Shown: piece after piece, positions 11,035 to 23,030 of the stretch
Layout of the letters: the number at the start of each line of letters is the position of its first letter
How positions within the stretch are numbered: the stretch's first letter is position 1
Assembly (NCBI GenBank): GCA_028752905.1
Contig: JAQNBH010000007.1
Location: 11,257,419 to 11,321,418, forward strand
DNA: 64,000 bases
DNA from: Cladorhizidae sp. MBARI D1340-BT2
Lineage: Eukaryota > Porifera > Demospongiae > Poecilosclerida > Cladorhizidae
Direction of reading: 5' to 3'
The notes under the pieces: model-generated
Databases searched by the model: none
Seen by the model: the letters and a program-made list of their open reading frames with translations, nothing else
What the model was told of the DNA's origin: nothing
Made by a program: the position numbers and the translations under genes

Positions 11035-11150
11035 GATGTGTTATCTCTAAGTGAAGCACCTTAAGCAGGATAACACTGATTGCTGGTGTATTATCTCTAG
11101 GTAAAGCACCTCAAGCAGGAGAACACTGATTGCTGGTGTTATCCAGAGAA
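11035..11150 (-). repeat. 50-bp tandem repeat, short array
   Basis: About two units with AAGCAGGAGAACACTGATTG and GTTATCTCTAGGTAAAGCAC. The homologous array in the other arm (44,250-44,640) holds seven to eight units, so copy number changed after the duplication. Confidence 0.85.
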
Positions 11151-11502
11151 CTCTCACCCCAGTGTGTTGTTTAGTGTGTCGAGTGATTGGGTTACATATT
11201 GTGAATAATATTAGTTCTTCAGATATTATCTGCAAATGCAATCTTTGAGTAATGAGGTGGTGTTTCCCCTTGGGCGATGCTGCTTGGTATCTCGGATCTC
11301 TCACCTGCAGCTGTGATAATATTTGTTTGTATTGCATTCCAAACTCAACACAAAGCCAAATTATATCACCAGGAAATCTCATTCTATGGTTCTAGTTCAT
11401 GACAGGGACTTTGTGTGGTTTCTGGATGTGTCAGGATGGTTGTGTCAGGGGTGGGGTCGTTGCTATGGTTATGTTGCGTACTATAATAACTTTTTGGCTG
11501 TT

Positions 11503-11920
11503 CCAGCTCTCCCAAGTCTATATCAAGATACTCTAGTTCTCCCTAAGTGTGTTTCAAGCTACTCTAGTTCCCCCCAAGTCTGTGTCAGCTACTCTAGTTC
11601 CCCCCAAGTCTATGTCAAGCTACTCTAGTTCCCCCAAGTGTGTGTCAAGCTGCTCTAGTTTCCCCCAAGTCTGTGTCAAGCTACTCTAGATCCCCCCAAG
11701 TCTGTGTCAAGCTAATCTAGTTCCCCTTGAGTCTGTGTCAAGCTACTCTAGTTCCCCCAAGTCTGTGTCATGCTACTCTAGTTCCCCCAAATCTGTGTCA
11801 AGCTACTCTAGTTCCCCCCAAGTCCGTGTCAAGCTGCTCTAGTTCCCCCCAAGTCTGTGTCAAGCTAGTCTAGTTCCCCCCAAGTCTGTGTCAAGCTGCT
11901 CTAGTTCCCTCCACCCCAAG
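11503..11920 (-). repeat. 31-bp minisatellite, array 3 (inverted)
   Basis: About 13 units in the complement orientation, preceded at 11,270-11,502 by the inverted start of the constant flank module. It is the partner of array 4 (43,341-43,905), which is longer and more homogeneous. Confidence 0.92.
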
Positions 11921-12024
11921 TTCAAACTTGTGTGTGCTTCACCTAGCCTGGGGCAGCAAACCTCGAGTGCCCACCATCAAGTTTGTGATTACTAATGCAT
12001 ACAGTTCTTGTGCAGAATTATTAC

Positions 12025-12230
12025 GGAATACTCTCTCTCTCTCTCTGTTAGTGTGTTAGTGTGTGTGTGTGAAGTGGGGATGGTGTGGAGTGTTTGTGAG
12101 TGAATCGTATGTGGGTGTTTGTTTGCGTGTGTGGGTTGTGCATGTGTATAGGTACAAGTGTGTTTGAGTTTGTGTGACTGTGCACGTGTGTGTGTGATGT
12201 GAGTGTGTGTGTGAGTGGGAAGATATTGTC
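12025..12230. repeat. CT and GT microsatellite block
   Basis: A (CT)n tract at 12,033-12,047 is followed by 180 bp of interrupted GT repeats. Reverse-strand frames here are Thr/His low-complexity products and are not genes. Confidence 0.8.
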
Positions 12231-12604
12231 ACAATACATAGATGTGCACTATTTGTTACATTACATGTATACAGATTAAAGCTAAGGCTGGTCTTAATTA
12301 AGTTCTCTAAGACTTCCAAGTCATTGATTTTGCTCCATCGCTCCAAGTCTACCAATGCATCGCCACTGCAACCCTTCTCTCCAGCTCCACTCGAGATTTC
12401 AACAAAATCTATAAACTAGGCACTTGCTACATGAACCCTACCTAATCCTAGATCACTGGAAATGATGTAGTGTGTGCTTGTATCATTTAGGGCACTTAAT
12501 GCATACTCTATTGTAATTTTTTACGTCGCATGTTCTACTAAATACGAGTCTATTACACATACGGGATCCCCCAATGACACTACTGCACAGAAATTTGTCA
12601 GCAA

Positions 12605-12715
12605 CTGTTTCCCTGGCACTGAAACCAGTTTGTTCCCTGGCACTGAAACCAGTTTGTTCCTTGTTTTAATTTTCCTTTTCCTTTAAATTTAAACGAAGAA
12701 CAGTGCCTGGTTTCA
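12605..12715. repeat. Palindromic CACTGAAACCAG element (left arm copy)
   Basis: CACTGAAACCAGTTTGTT is present twice in tandem (about 12,618 and 12,641). Together with its inverted partner (CCTGGTTTCAGTG at about 12,706) it frames an AT-rich centre. The better-preserved version lies at 42,664-42,755. Confidence 0.6.
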
Positions 12716-12879
12716 GTGTCGGTGAATTGTTGTTGAGAAATGCCTATCTAATTATAGCTCTTCCCTCACTCACTCACTTGGCTTCTGGCAGGATATCATT
12801 TAAATGCATCAAATAGTAACAGTTACAGGGCGGCCCAGTAGTGCTGGCACAGTCCCAGGGTGTTCAACGTTGTTGCTTA

Positions 12880-13385
12880 TCTAGTCCTAGACCTAGCCCT
12901 GGCATAATCCTAGCTCTAAACCCTGGCCATAACACTAGCCCTAGCCATAACTTAGCTCCAGTTCAACTAGCCCCAGCCTTGGCATAATGCTAAGCTATAG
13001 CCATTGGTCATAACCTTAACTCTGGCATAACCCTAGCTCTAACGCTAGTCTGGCATAACTCTATCCCTAACCCTAGCCCTAATACTAGCCATAACCCAAG
13101 CCCTGGCATTATCCTAGCACTAGCCCATGGCCATAACCCTAACCCTAGCCCTAATGTAGCCATAACCCAAGACCTGGCATAATCCTAGCCCTAGCCATTG
13201 GTCATAACCTTAACTCTTGCATAACCCTAGGTCTAATGCTATCCTGGCATAACTCTATCTCTAACCCTAGCCATAATGCTAGCCATAACCCAAACCCTGG
13301 CATAATCCTATCCCTAGCCCATGGCCATAACCCTAGCCCTAACCTTAGCCCTGGCATAATCCTAGTCATATCATAATCCTAGCTG
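12880..13385 (-). repeat. Telomere-like degenerate CCCTAG/CCCTAA tract
   Basis: About 500 bp of imperfect hexamers such as CCTAGCCCTAACCCTAGCC, mixed with CATAACC and GGCATAATCC variants. A higher-order unit of roughly 90 bp (GCATAATCCTAGCCCTAGCC plus CATGGCCATAACC) repeats several times. The metazoan telomere repeat is TTAGGG, and this tract is a strongly degenerate relative or look-alike. Confidence 0.7.
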
Positions 13386-13509
13386 GTGAAGTGGACAAGA
13401 ACTCTGAAACAAGTATTTTGTGGCTTTATCCCATCTTCTTTATCCTAACTTCACATGTATACACCACCTCCTTGAACTAACTTGAACTTCCATCCATCGG
13501 GTGCCTACC

Positions 13510-13790
13510 ACCCTCCCAAAAGAGCTATTATTTTTAATGCAATCTCAACCTACTCCAACCTTCCTCAACCCAGTGTGGAGTTGGCCCAGTGTGTGTCCCC
13601 ATAGAGCTATTGACCACCTACTTCAACCTGCCTCAACCCAGTGTGGTGTTGGTCCAGTGTGTGTCCCCATAGAGCTATTGTCAGCCTGCTTCAACCTGTC
13701 GTAACCCAATGTGATGTTGGTCCAGTGCGTGCCCCATAGAGCTATTGTCAACCTTCCTTAAACCCAGTGTGGTGTTGGTCCAGTATTTGG
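13510..13790 (-). repeat. 68-bp minisatellite
   Basis: About four units with CAACCCAGTGTGGTGTTGG and CCCCATAGAGCTATTG. The two-unit counterpart in the other arm is at 41,945-42,090, and diverged units also occur at about 54,605-54,735. Confidence 0.85.
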
Positions 13791-14344
13791 AGATTGTGCT
13801 TCACACACGAAATATTTACTATTCATCAATTACCCCTTGCACATGCCCAGTCGACTGCTGAATGAATTACAATAAAATGGCGGGAGATTCTTGCTTCCAG
13901 CTTGAGGTGATGCAGACAGCTTAATAGCTGATGCCACAATGAGGTAGGCTAACAAGAGCTAATTTGTGCGATGCTTGCAACAAAACTACAGCAACAAACA
14001 AATCCATCTATCTGACATTTGTTCTCCCTCAGGTGTGGAAGCAATTAGAGCAGTCCATAATAGGCATTTCTATAAATCAGTGCATTTCAGTTTGTGAATG
14101 GTTTGGTGAAATTTCGAAATTTACACCTAAAGGTAGCTTTGTGGCCTTTTCCCACAAGAAAGGAAGAAATAATATTTTATAAACAAATAAATAAACAAGT
14201 AGAATAAAAAATAAACAAACAAATAAACAAAATAAAATAAATAAACATTGGTGTGCATCAAATAGAGTTTTACCCTCCTAGTGCCTTACCAACCTGCATT
14301 AGCAAGTGCAGAGATAAATAATGATATCAGCACGTTCATAGAAA
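13791..14344. other. No gene recognised
   Basis: Contains a short ATG frame (MAGDSCFQLEV, stops after 15 codons) at about 13,877 and a 72-codon frame at 13,964-14,182 with no recognisable motif. An AAATAAACA-rich stretch lies at 14,180-14,245. Nothing here is convincing as an exon. Confidence 0.4.
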
Positions 14345-14715
14345 AGTGTTGCACATGCTCAGACTCATAGTAGCTTATGCTCAGACTCATACATGTGCAG
14401 ACCCATAGTAGCACATGCTCAGACTCATAAGTAGCACATGTTCGGGCTTATACACATGCGCTCAGACTCATAGTAGCTCGTGCTCAGACTCATAGTAGCA
14501 TGCTCAGACTCATAGTAGCACGTGTTCAGACTAATAGTAGCACATACTCAGACACGTGCTCAGACTCATAGTAGGACATGCTCAGACTTATTATAGCACA
14601 TGCTCAGAGTCATAGTTGCGCATGCTCAGACACGTGCTCAGACTCATAGTAGCACATGCTCAGAGTCATAGTAGCGCATGCTCAGACACGTGCTTAGACT
14701 CATAGTAGCACGTGT
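14345..14715 (+). repeat. 22-bp minisatellite
   Basis: About 16 imperfect units of CACATGCTCAGACTCATAGT plus AG. Longer compound units containing CAGACACGTGCTCAG appear in the second half. Confidence 0.9.
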
Positions 14716-15025
14716 TGATGCAAAAAAATATTAAGTCTTACAAAGGCCCCAGTGATGCAAGGTTATACTTTGTAAACTTGAAACAAATATTTGTTTTCAG
14801 TGAAACTACATGTAGGCACACGACATACTCGGCTGTTAAGAACCTGAGATCTGGACGGAGAAGTAGGGGTGTGTGGAGTGAAGAGGAGAGGAAAGGGGAA
14901 TGGGGAGGAGTGAGGTGGGTTGGAGGAGAAGTGTGTGGAAATTGCATGATTGCAGTGCTGTTTCTCCATTAGCAAAATGCAGCAGAGTTGGTTATTAGTC
15001 ACTTGCAAGCACTAGTGCAGCAGTA
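14716..15025. other. No gene recognised; GGAG-rich stretch
   Basis: A purine-rich stretch (about 14,850-14,935, GGAGGAGTGAGGTGGG type) gives open frames on both strands. The products are low-complexity and have no recognised domain. Confidence 0.35.
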
Positions 15026-15180
15026 AGGGACCTTGACCTGCAGGACATCGCTCTGTTCCGCAGCAAAGAGCCTCGACCTACAGGATATTGCTCTGTTCTG
15101 CATCAAGGAGCCTTGACCTGCAGGACATTGCTCTGTTCTACAGCAAGGAGCCTCGACCTGCAGGACATTGCTCTGTGCCT
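15026..15180 (+). repeat. 40-bp minisatellite
   Basis: Four units with GACCTGCAGGACATTGCTCT followed by GTTCTGCAGCAAGGAGCCT. Unit variants differ at one to three positions. Confidence 0.88.
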
Positions 15181-15464
15181 CAAACATGTAACAAAGATAC
15201 AACTGCCAAGAGAGCATCAGAATGAAGCATCTCTTTGAATATTCGGTGGAAAAAGAAGGGAGGATAGCTAAGCTGATAGGACTATAAGATTGTATTGAAT
15301 GTGTGCAGGGTATTTAGAGCATGCATTGCTCATCATTACCCAATGCCTTGTGTCTCTGGATTGTCCCTGGAACATCATCTTCGTTGTTGTTATTCTGTAT
15401 GTATTTATTGTTATGCATTAAACATACAGTTTTCAAAGCTTCGGATCCCTGTTTTTGAATAAGT

Positions 15465-15720
15465 GATACTTCAAAGCATGGCATGTTTCCCTCATCAAAA
15501 GCCCGGGTGATACTTTAATTAAAGCATGGCATCTTCCCTCATTAAAAGCCTGGGTGATACTGCATGTTTCCCTCATCAAAAGCCCGAGTGATGCTTTAAA
15601 GCATGGCATCTTCCCTCATTAAAAGCCCAGGTGATACTTTAATTAAAGCATGGTCATTAAAAGCCTGGGTGATACTTTAAAGCATGGCATGTTTCCCTCG
15701 TCAATAGCCTTGGTGACACT
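15465..15720 (+). repeat. About 47-bp minisatellite
   Basis: Five to six units built on AAAGCATGGCATCTTCCCTC and ATTAAAAGCCCGGGTGATAC, with one truncated unit near 15,645. Confidence 0.82.
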
Positions 15721-15960
15721 GCTAGTCACTGTATATGGTGCACTGGACTACTGGTGCCAGACAATCAATAGTCAACACTGCTAGTCACTGTGTGTAGTGC
15801 ACTGACTCACTAGTGCCAGACAGTGGTCACCCCAACACTGCTAGTCACTGCGTGTGGTATACTTGGGTATTGGTGCCAGACAGTGGTCCCTCATTACTAG
15901 TCACTGTGTGTGGTGCACTGGGCTACTGGTGCTAGATAGTGGTCCCTCCAATACTACTAT
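15718..15960 (+). repeat. About 60-bp minisatellite
   Basis: Four units with ACTGCTAGTCACTGTGTGTG and TGGTGCCAGACAGTGGTC, starting exactly where the 47-bp repeat ends. Confidence 0.82.
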
Positions 15961-16815
15961 ATATGCAGTGGCACTGGTAATTCAGCCTTGTATTTTAATA
16001 CAGTACATATATAAAAAATATAATATTCACTGTATGAGTGCATTCAGTTATTTCCACAGACTCCTACACAAAGGAGGTGACCTAATTATGTGCATGTCTA
16101 AGGGACAATTTCTTCCTCTTCTTCTTCTTTTACGCTTATGTGTAACAGGTGTCTAGTATATTATAGTAAGTGTCCAGTTTAGTAAAAATGCAAGCATTTT
16201 TTAAATAGAATCTTATCTCACTGCATTGGCATTTCACTTTCCCCAGTTCACTCATGGCTTCCTCACCTAATGCAGATTGGATTGATTGTTGCATAGACAT
16301 TCTAGCAAGCCATGGAAATGCATGGAATGCTATTCAAATCCTGAGGGTTTTTTTAAAACATGTGTGTGTGAGTGTCTGTGTCTTTGTGTTTGTGTTTTAG
16401 TATCAGTTCAGAAACTCACACATTATCCTGTGAAGGGACTATGCATGTATGCATGTGGAATGTCGATGCAGAATTTGCTACATGTGCTATAAAAAAAATG
16501 CAAAACCTTCCGACAACTAAATGAAAAATTTCACTCAGACGTACATATTGCAATGAAGACCTTCCTCGGCTTACCTTAGGTCACTTCAATTCTCTTCAAT
16601 CCACTTCAGCCTCTTCAAGCTATCTCTGTGGAGCCTTAGCTAGCAGTTTGGAGGAACCTCAAACATGTATATAGTAATAACAAAAAGCTGGTAGGTGCAA
16701 ATTCAGTGTTGAACCATTTCAGATGCTGTTTTTCATGAATTGGCATTTATAAAATATATATTGGCAAGCGAAGCTAGCCCTACTGGGCATTGGATGGAAA
16801 ACTTGGGCATGGCAT
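15961..16815. other. No gene recognised
   Basis: AT-rich single-copy-looking DNA with a short GT tract at about 16,361-16,398. No credible exon, RNA gene or transposon motif is seen. Confidence 0.4.
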
Positions 16816-16816
16816 A

Positions 16817-17145
16817 TCTATCTATCTACTTATCTACCTATGTATGTATGTATGTCTATCTATCTATCTTGCTAGCTATCTACTGTATGTATAGATAGAT
16901 GTCTATGTATTTATCTATGTATCTACCTATGTATCACCAATGTATTTACCTATAGGCAAATAAACCAGGTAAATGTCGATACATAGGTAGATATATAGAT
17001 AGATAGATATATAAATACATAAGCAGATACATAGGTAGGTACATAGGTAGATACATACATAGATAGATAGATAGATAAATACATAAGCAGATACATAGCT
17101 AGGTAAGTAGGTATATACATACGTAGATACATAGGTAGATACATA
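16817..17145. repeat. TATC/GATA tetranucleotide block in mirror arrangement
   Basis: The left part (16,817-16,935) is TATC/TATG-type on the plus strand. The right part (16,978-17,145) is its complement (AGATAGATAGAT, TACATAGGTAGA). The two can pair across a 40-bp centre. Frames of Tyr/Ile/Leu repeats on the minus strand are artefacts of the tetranucleotide. Confidence 0.88.
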
Positions 17146-17376
17146 GTCAGCTATATGAGAAGAATGCAAGGACACGGTAGAGCTGAGCTGTACGGGAGGC
17201 CTACCAAGTGGTATCCAGGGCAATGATGTTGGCAGTGATTTGTTTGGCAATCAAGATACAGGTTCGGTGAATAGCAAGAGCCAGGTGAGTAAGTGACCAG
17301 CTAGATATGATAAAACTTAGCTTAATTATATTGTGGGGAGTTTTGACGTGATACTTTGGATTAGCACATGAGATCA
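17146..17376. other. No gene recognised; one exon-like stretch with a consensus donor
   Basis: A frame with a short complex product (KDTVELSCTGGLPSGIQG and onward) ends at CAG followed by GTGAGTAAG at about 17,284. There is no convincing acceptor or partner exon, so no gene is called. Confidence 0.15.
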
Positions 17377-17401
17377 CCCCCCCCCCCCCCCCCCCCCCCC
17401 C
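17377..17401 (+). repeat. Poly-C tract (25 C)
   Basis: An uninterrupted run of 25 C. Such runs are prone to length errors in sequencing and assembly. Confidence 0.95.
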
Positions 17402-17699
17402 TGGTTGCTCCAGCTGACAGTGCTCTGGCAAGGTACAGTAGCCTACTGCCATGTGGTTAGCTATGCATGTGTAGCTCTCTCACTTAGTGAGTCAGTCATC
17501 TTCTCTCTCTCTCTTAAGCTATTTCTAGCTTGTTGCCTACCTAGCTATCCCTGCTCCCTGGTAAAGTGTCACAGTTCTTTTATAGCTGAGGCAACAGTGA
17601 AGGTTGGAAAGCAGGGTGCTCACCATTGTGCTAGTGATGATGAACATTGTATGTAGTGGTCATTGATTACCACAATAGGTTCTACTCTTCTTATAATTA

Positions 17700-17915
17700 G
17701 GAGAATATAGGTCCCATATTTGTATGATATAGGTCCCACATTTGTGTGATATAGGCCCCACATTTGTGTGTTACAGCACTAACATTTGTGTGATATAGCC
17801 CTAACATTTGTGTGATATAGGTCCCACATTTGTGTGATATAGGTCTCACATTTGTGTGATATAGGCCCCACATTTGTGTGATAAAGCCCCCACATTTGTG
17901 TGATATAGTTCCCTT
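17700..17915 (+). repeat. 22-bp minisatellite
   Basis: About ten units of ATTTGTGTGATATAGGTCCC plus AC. Variants replace GGTCCCAC with GCCCTAAC or GCCCCCAC. Confidence 0.9.
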
Positions 17916-18132
17916 TGTGAGGCAACAGTTTGCACATACTGCACTTACAAGTTTGTATCTCCTTCAACATATCTCACTGGCAGTACAGAGGGTGCAATGA
18001 GGTGGCAGTTCTGGAAATTTAAAATTAGTTCGTTTATTTTATAATAATAAAAATAATGGTATATATTACAATGACCTACTCAATAATCAACTTGAATTTC
18101 ACTCTCCCATTTTCTCTAGCCTTCATCAGTTG
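17916..18132. other. No gene recognised
   Basis: Short spacer between two satellites. No feature is supported. Confidence 0.4.
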
Positions 18133-18745
<613 letters not shown>

Positions 18746-19014
18746 TAATAAAAAATTGGAATATCTATCTCATAACTGCACAGAGTGTTCATGGAAAGAA
18801 TGTTCCCTGTGTTGATTTGTTTTCTTGCAGGACTAAGTCTGTGTTGCAGCTTTTAGGGAAGAAAAAATAATCCAGGCTTCTTTGAGTGGACAAGTGTTCA
18901 TCTCACATGCATATTATTATTGCATTATTATACCAACTCCTTAAATGCTCTGGATTTAAGATATTGCTAAGAACATGTGCCTATCACTCAATTATTTCTC
19001 TAGTTATACAGTGT

Positions 19015-19890
19015 GTGTGTGTGAGAGAGAAAGCTCAGGTGAGTGAGTGTGAGCTCAGGTGAGTGAGTGTGAGCTCATGTCAGTGTGTGTGAGCTCAGGT
19101 GAGTGAGTGTGAGCTTAGGTGAGTGTGTGTGAGCTCAGGTGAGTGAGTGTGAGCTCAGGTGAGTGAGTGTGAGATCAGGTGAGTGAGTGTGAGCTCAGGT
19201 GAGTGAGTGTGAGCTCAGGTGAGTGAGTGTGAGCTCAGGTGAGTGTGAGTGAGCTCAGGTGAGTGTGTGAGTGAGCTCAGGTGAGTGTGTGTGAGCTCAG
19301 GTGAGTGAGTGTGAGCTCATGTGAGTGTGTGTGAGCTCAGGTGAGTGAGTGTGAGCTCAGGTGAGTGTGAGTGAGCTCAGGTGAGTGTGTGAGTGAGCTC
19401 AGGTGAGTGAGTGTGAGCTCAGGTGAGTGTGAGTGAGCTCAGGTGAGTGAGTGTGAGCTCAGGTGAGTGTGTGTGAGCTCAGGTGAGTGTGTGAGTGAGC
19501 TCAGGTGAGTGTGTGTGAGCTCAGTTGAGTGTGTGAGTGAGCTCAGGTGAGTGAGTGTGAGCTCAGGTGAGTGAGTGTGAGCTCAGGTGAGTGAGTGTGT
19601 AAGCTCAGGTGAGTGTGTGTGAGCTCGGGTGAGTGAGTGTGAGCTCAGGTCAGTGAGTGTGAGCTCAGGTGAGTGAGTGTGTGCTCATGTGATTGTGTGT
19701 GAGCTCAGGTCAGTGAGTGTGAGTTCAGGTGAGTGTGAGCTAAGTTGAGTGCAATTGAGCTCAGGTGAGTGTGAGTGAGCTCAAGTGAGTGTGTGTGAGC
19801 TCAGGTGAGTGTGAATGAGCTCGGGTGAGTGTGAGTGAGGTCAGATGGGTGGTGTGAGCTCAGATGAGTGTGTGTGAGCTCAGGTGAGCA
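19015..19890 (+). repeat. 20-bp minisatellite carrying consensus 5' splice sites
   Basis: About 40 units of GTGAGCTCAGGTGAGTGAGT with two-base length variants. Each standard unit contains CAGGTGAGT, which matches the metazoan 5' splice-site consensus, and I count about 30 exact copies. There is no sign of exons between the units. Confidence 0.95.
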
Positions 19891-22326
19891 GGTACAGTGT
19901 ACCACTTCAGTTTGAGCTTGTGTGATATAGCTCAGATGGTCGCCTCAGTGAGGCTTAAGTTATTTGCAATGACACGAGACAGCACTGGAAGTTGATAATC
20001 TATCTTTCATCTGTCTTGTCATTTTTCAATTCTCCATATTTCCCACTCTGTGGCACTCCCTGCCACCACAAGAGCTGAAGGATTCCATAATTGGGGAGGG
20101 GGTGAATGTTGTTATATACCTCCCCCTATTTTTTGTGGTGGTGGGAGGATGGTGGAAAATCCAGGCGCAGGTCTACATAAATGTAAGGTGGGCATCTTCC
20201 CAAAGCTTTGCCCCAGAAATTGATTATTCATTCCCATATAATTTTGGGTTACTCTTCTTGACCTACAAAATTTATGCTGCAACCCAAACCAGAGTGCTTC
20301 CACCCTATATCCACAGCTTTCTGCTAGTTCTAGTTGTGGTTGCTAGAGTTAGTTAGCTATATGGTTGCTAGAGCTAGTTAGCTATATGGTTGCTAGATCT
20401 ACTAGTTATGGTAGTTAGCTATATGATTGCTAGCTATATGGTTTATTCACTTGTTTAGGCTCCCTGTTTGTTAGTTTTTGGCTGAAACCAATGACGACGA
20501 CACTTGCCACTGTAAACTATGTCATTTCAGCATATTTGGTGTTTTTCTAGTAGAGCATTCAGCCTTCCTAGCCATCCACTCCAGTTACTTTCGACCAAGT
20601 GGTTTGTAGCAAACTTTTTGGTGATGGTCTTTGTCTTTGTGTGGATATGTCTGCTACCAGGAATTTGAAAGCTAACATACATCGAACCTGAAGAGTTAGG
20701 CACAATTTTGATTTGTTTTTGTCAGAATTAAAAAAGCATCTGAATTTTCTAAGAAATTAACAACGGAGTATTTTATATGAGATGAGTAAGTAGTGATTAA
20801 TGATAGGTGCACTCATAAAAAGGAACCTGTAAACTCTGCCTTCTGAACATTGAAAAGGAGATAAGAGGAGAGATGTGGGGGGGGGGGGAGGGGGTTAAGC
20901 ATTAAACAGACAAATAAATACAAGTTAGAATAGAATGGTACAGAGGAGTTGCAGACTTGTAGCATATGCCTTTCTGTGATTCCACAATTACAAACTGCCT
21001 TCATTAGAATATTGATCAATATTTCTGTGTGACCTTATATGATCAGGTATCGATTACTGCATGTAAGGTGGCCCAGAGCTCCAATTTCCATGGTGCTGTG
21101 TCTTGATTTGTCTTCTTCTTCTCTTCCTTCACTGCTTTAACTAGAGTATGATACACTATCCATGTGACCTCATGTGGTAGGAATGTCAAATTACTCCACC
21201 TTTGGATTGGGATAATGTGCTCCAGAGCTCCAATTTCTACTGTATTACAACTGGCTTGAAATGTTTCTTTCTTTGACATCTGCAGTGAGGTAAGGTGCTC
21301 ACCCTTGTTCTGTTTCCTCATTTAGTTCTGTTTCCTCATTTTTGCCTGGCCCAGGCATGCTGCCAATTTGTTGGTGACTGTTATCTCCAATAACCACTTT
21401 TTAATAACCAATCCTTGACATGTAAGTTTGCAGTTAGTGTCAGGACTGATGAGTGAGAGGTTTACCTCAGCTTTTGCCCCTTCTAGTTGTGCTTAAATCC
21501 TGTAGCCTAGCGAAAGGAGAGGCAGTTACCATCAGTGATGGAACATGGTCATGTCTCCAGGTCTATCGTCCATGTTTAAGGGAGCGATGGTACAAGTGTT
21601 GAGGATATGTGCAGTAGTTGGCCTAGGAAGCCACGATGTACTTAAAGGGATGCTGTATTTTCCAGAGCAAAATATCCACAGGCGTAAGTAAGGTGTCCAA
21701 ATCTGCCTTCAGGAGTAACTTGAAAGGGAGGCCATTGATGAGTTTGCACCTCCGGATGAGTTTGCTCCTCCTGATGATTTTGCTCCTCCATGATGAGTTT
21801 GGTCCTCCATGATAATTTTCACCTTTCATGTAATCTCCTTGAACTTTGATTGTTCCTGGACAGAATGAAGATGTCTGTCCCACTTGTCTTTGCATGCTGT
21901 AAGCTGCTTGCTGCTCAGCGAATTCAGAGATTTAATTTGTAAGGACAGTTGCTTTCTTTAGTCATTCAGCAACAACTCCCTTTATCTGTGCCGCAACACA
22001 GACCCATTCTGCTTAGTGCTCTATTCTGTGTTGAGAACTGCTAGATCTACATTTGAATTGTGCAAATTATTTGACAGCCTGCACAATCTCTTTTCTGTCC
22101 AATTTGCAAATGGAGTGTGCTATGTTAACAAAGAACGATAAATAACTGAAAACAGGAACTTATGGTAGTCATGGTTACAACCCCTCTCAATAGCAAGATA
22201 AGTCTATTCCACATTCTCGATTGAACCACTCATTACGCTGATGTGCAATGCTTCTCACTAGCAGTTTCTTCTGACTTCTGGTCTGGTCTAAGATGATGGC
22301 TCCCTCCCTCTTTAGCGAACAACTTT
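19891..22326. other. No gene recognised
   Basis: Long stretch without an identifiable gene. A GCTAGAGCTAGTTAGCTATA short repeat lies at 20,338-20,445 and a G12 run near 20,877. Minus-strand frames at 21,043-21,321 (92 codons) and 21,623-21,895 (90 codons) are not low-complexity. They may be fragments of a mobile-element protein lying 3' of the Penelope-like remnant, but I recognise no motif in them. Confidence 0.35.
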
Positions 22327-23030
22327 TTACTTTTTACTTGATGTTATTTCATTCTGGTCTCCAGTCTTCTGTTGGTCTTCCCTATGTAGTAGTTCCAACA
22401 GCTGCAAGGAATGCAGTACAACACACGAGTGCATACTAGCTGGTAATTCGTCCTTCACTCTGCTCAGTTGTGCCCTCAGATTTCTGAAAATGACTCTGAT
22501 ATTGAACTTCCTGCAGTCCCTCAGGATATCTTCACTCATCCCTGCTACATAAGGAATTACTATATACCATGATAGGATCCTTCCTTTCAGACGCTGATTG
22601 CCTGTATCGGTGTATTTATCTTCCTTTCTGGATTTTGATGAATCTACAAAGGAAAGGTTAATGAAGACTTGCAGATAACCATTCTCTATAGAGACCTATT
22701 GAAATGATGTTCTTTCTTCTGTAGGTATCTTCTCCATCACTACACTCCTGGCTCTATAATACAAGCTCTTCACCACTCTTCTTTTGACATGGACAAGTAG
22801 GTGTGTGTTGGTTTTCTGTAAATTGTTGCATTTAGCCTTCCATCTTCCCTTCTGTGTAGGTGGCAATCCAGAAAAGGCAACAATCCATCCACTTCAAGCT
22901 CCATGGTAAACTTTTCGGATGGCTTAATGTTGTTCAGATGGTCCAACAACTCCTGCTCACTTCCCTTCTTCACAATTCATAAGGTATCATCTACAAATCT
23001 CTTCCAAAACCTAAGCTTCAGTGGAGCAGT
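22327..23030 (-). pseudogene. Penelope-like element remnant: end of reverse transcriptase plus GIY-YIG endonuclease (copy 1)
   Basis: Read on the minus strand from 23,030, the first recognisable block is WKRFVDDTL, the catalytic YxDD-type motif of Penelope-like reverse transcriptases. A TGA follows it. Then come LPFLDCHLHRREDGRLNATI and YRKPTHTYL (22,970-22,780), the PFLD and RKPTHT blocks typical of this family. ENGYLQVFIN follows near 22,680. After that come KFNIRVIFRNLR and, in another frame, VLYCIPCSCWNYYIGKTNRR, which fits the start of a GIY-YIG nuclease. Stops and frameshifts show it is dead. The fingers and palm upstream of the DD motif are absent. Penelope-like elements combine reverse transcriptase and GIY-YIG domains, so the domain order fits. 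Confidence 0.85.

Larger units (their letters stand above)
8660..13790. repeat. Left arm of a large inverted duplication
   Basis: This 5.1-kb segment is collinear with the reverse complement of 41,940-46,608. In order it shares the 31-bp array, a GT/CA-rich block, a dispersed AGAGCTCC element, an AGGTCA-rich block, a 50-bp repeat, a second 31-bp array, a CT/GT block, a CACTGAAACCAG palindrome, telomere-like hexamers and a 68-bp minisatellite. The arms differ mainly in tandem-repeat copy number. The spacer between the arms is about 28 kb. Confidence 0.85.

Noticed and set aside
11323..11628. Frame with HSMVLVHDRDFVWFLDVS shared between several array flanks
   Set aside because: The stretch looks conserved in three copies, but the copy near 8,660-8,710 has a one-base shift and the rest of each frame differs, so DNA-level duplication explains it.
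14345..14715. Regularly spaced 22-bp repeats considered as a CRISPR array
   Set aside because: Units are directly tandem with no unique spacers, and the DNA is eukaryotic.
16927..17250. Hydrophobic Tyr/Ile/Leu frame resembling a membrane protein
   Set aside because: Derived from the GATA tetranucleotide tract.
17160..17290. Possible exon (VELSCTGGLPSG...) ending in a consensus donor CAG/GTGAGTAAG
   Set aside because: It has no polypyrimidine acceptor upstream and no partner exon nearby; the donor could be chance.
21440..21490. CTGATGAG followed by a short hairpin, considered as a second hammerhead
   Set aside because: The GAAA core and cleavage triplet are missing after stem II.
21043..21895. 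Two minus-strand frames of about 90 codons
   Set aside because: Composition is protein-like, but no motif or exon structure is recognisable; kept only as part of the unassigned region.
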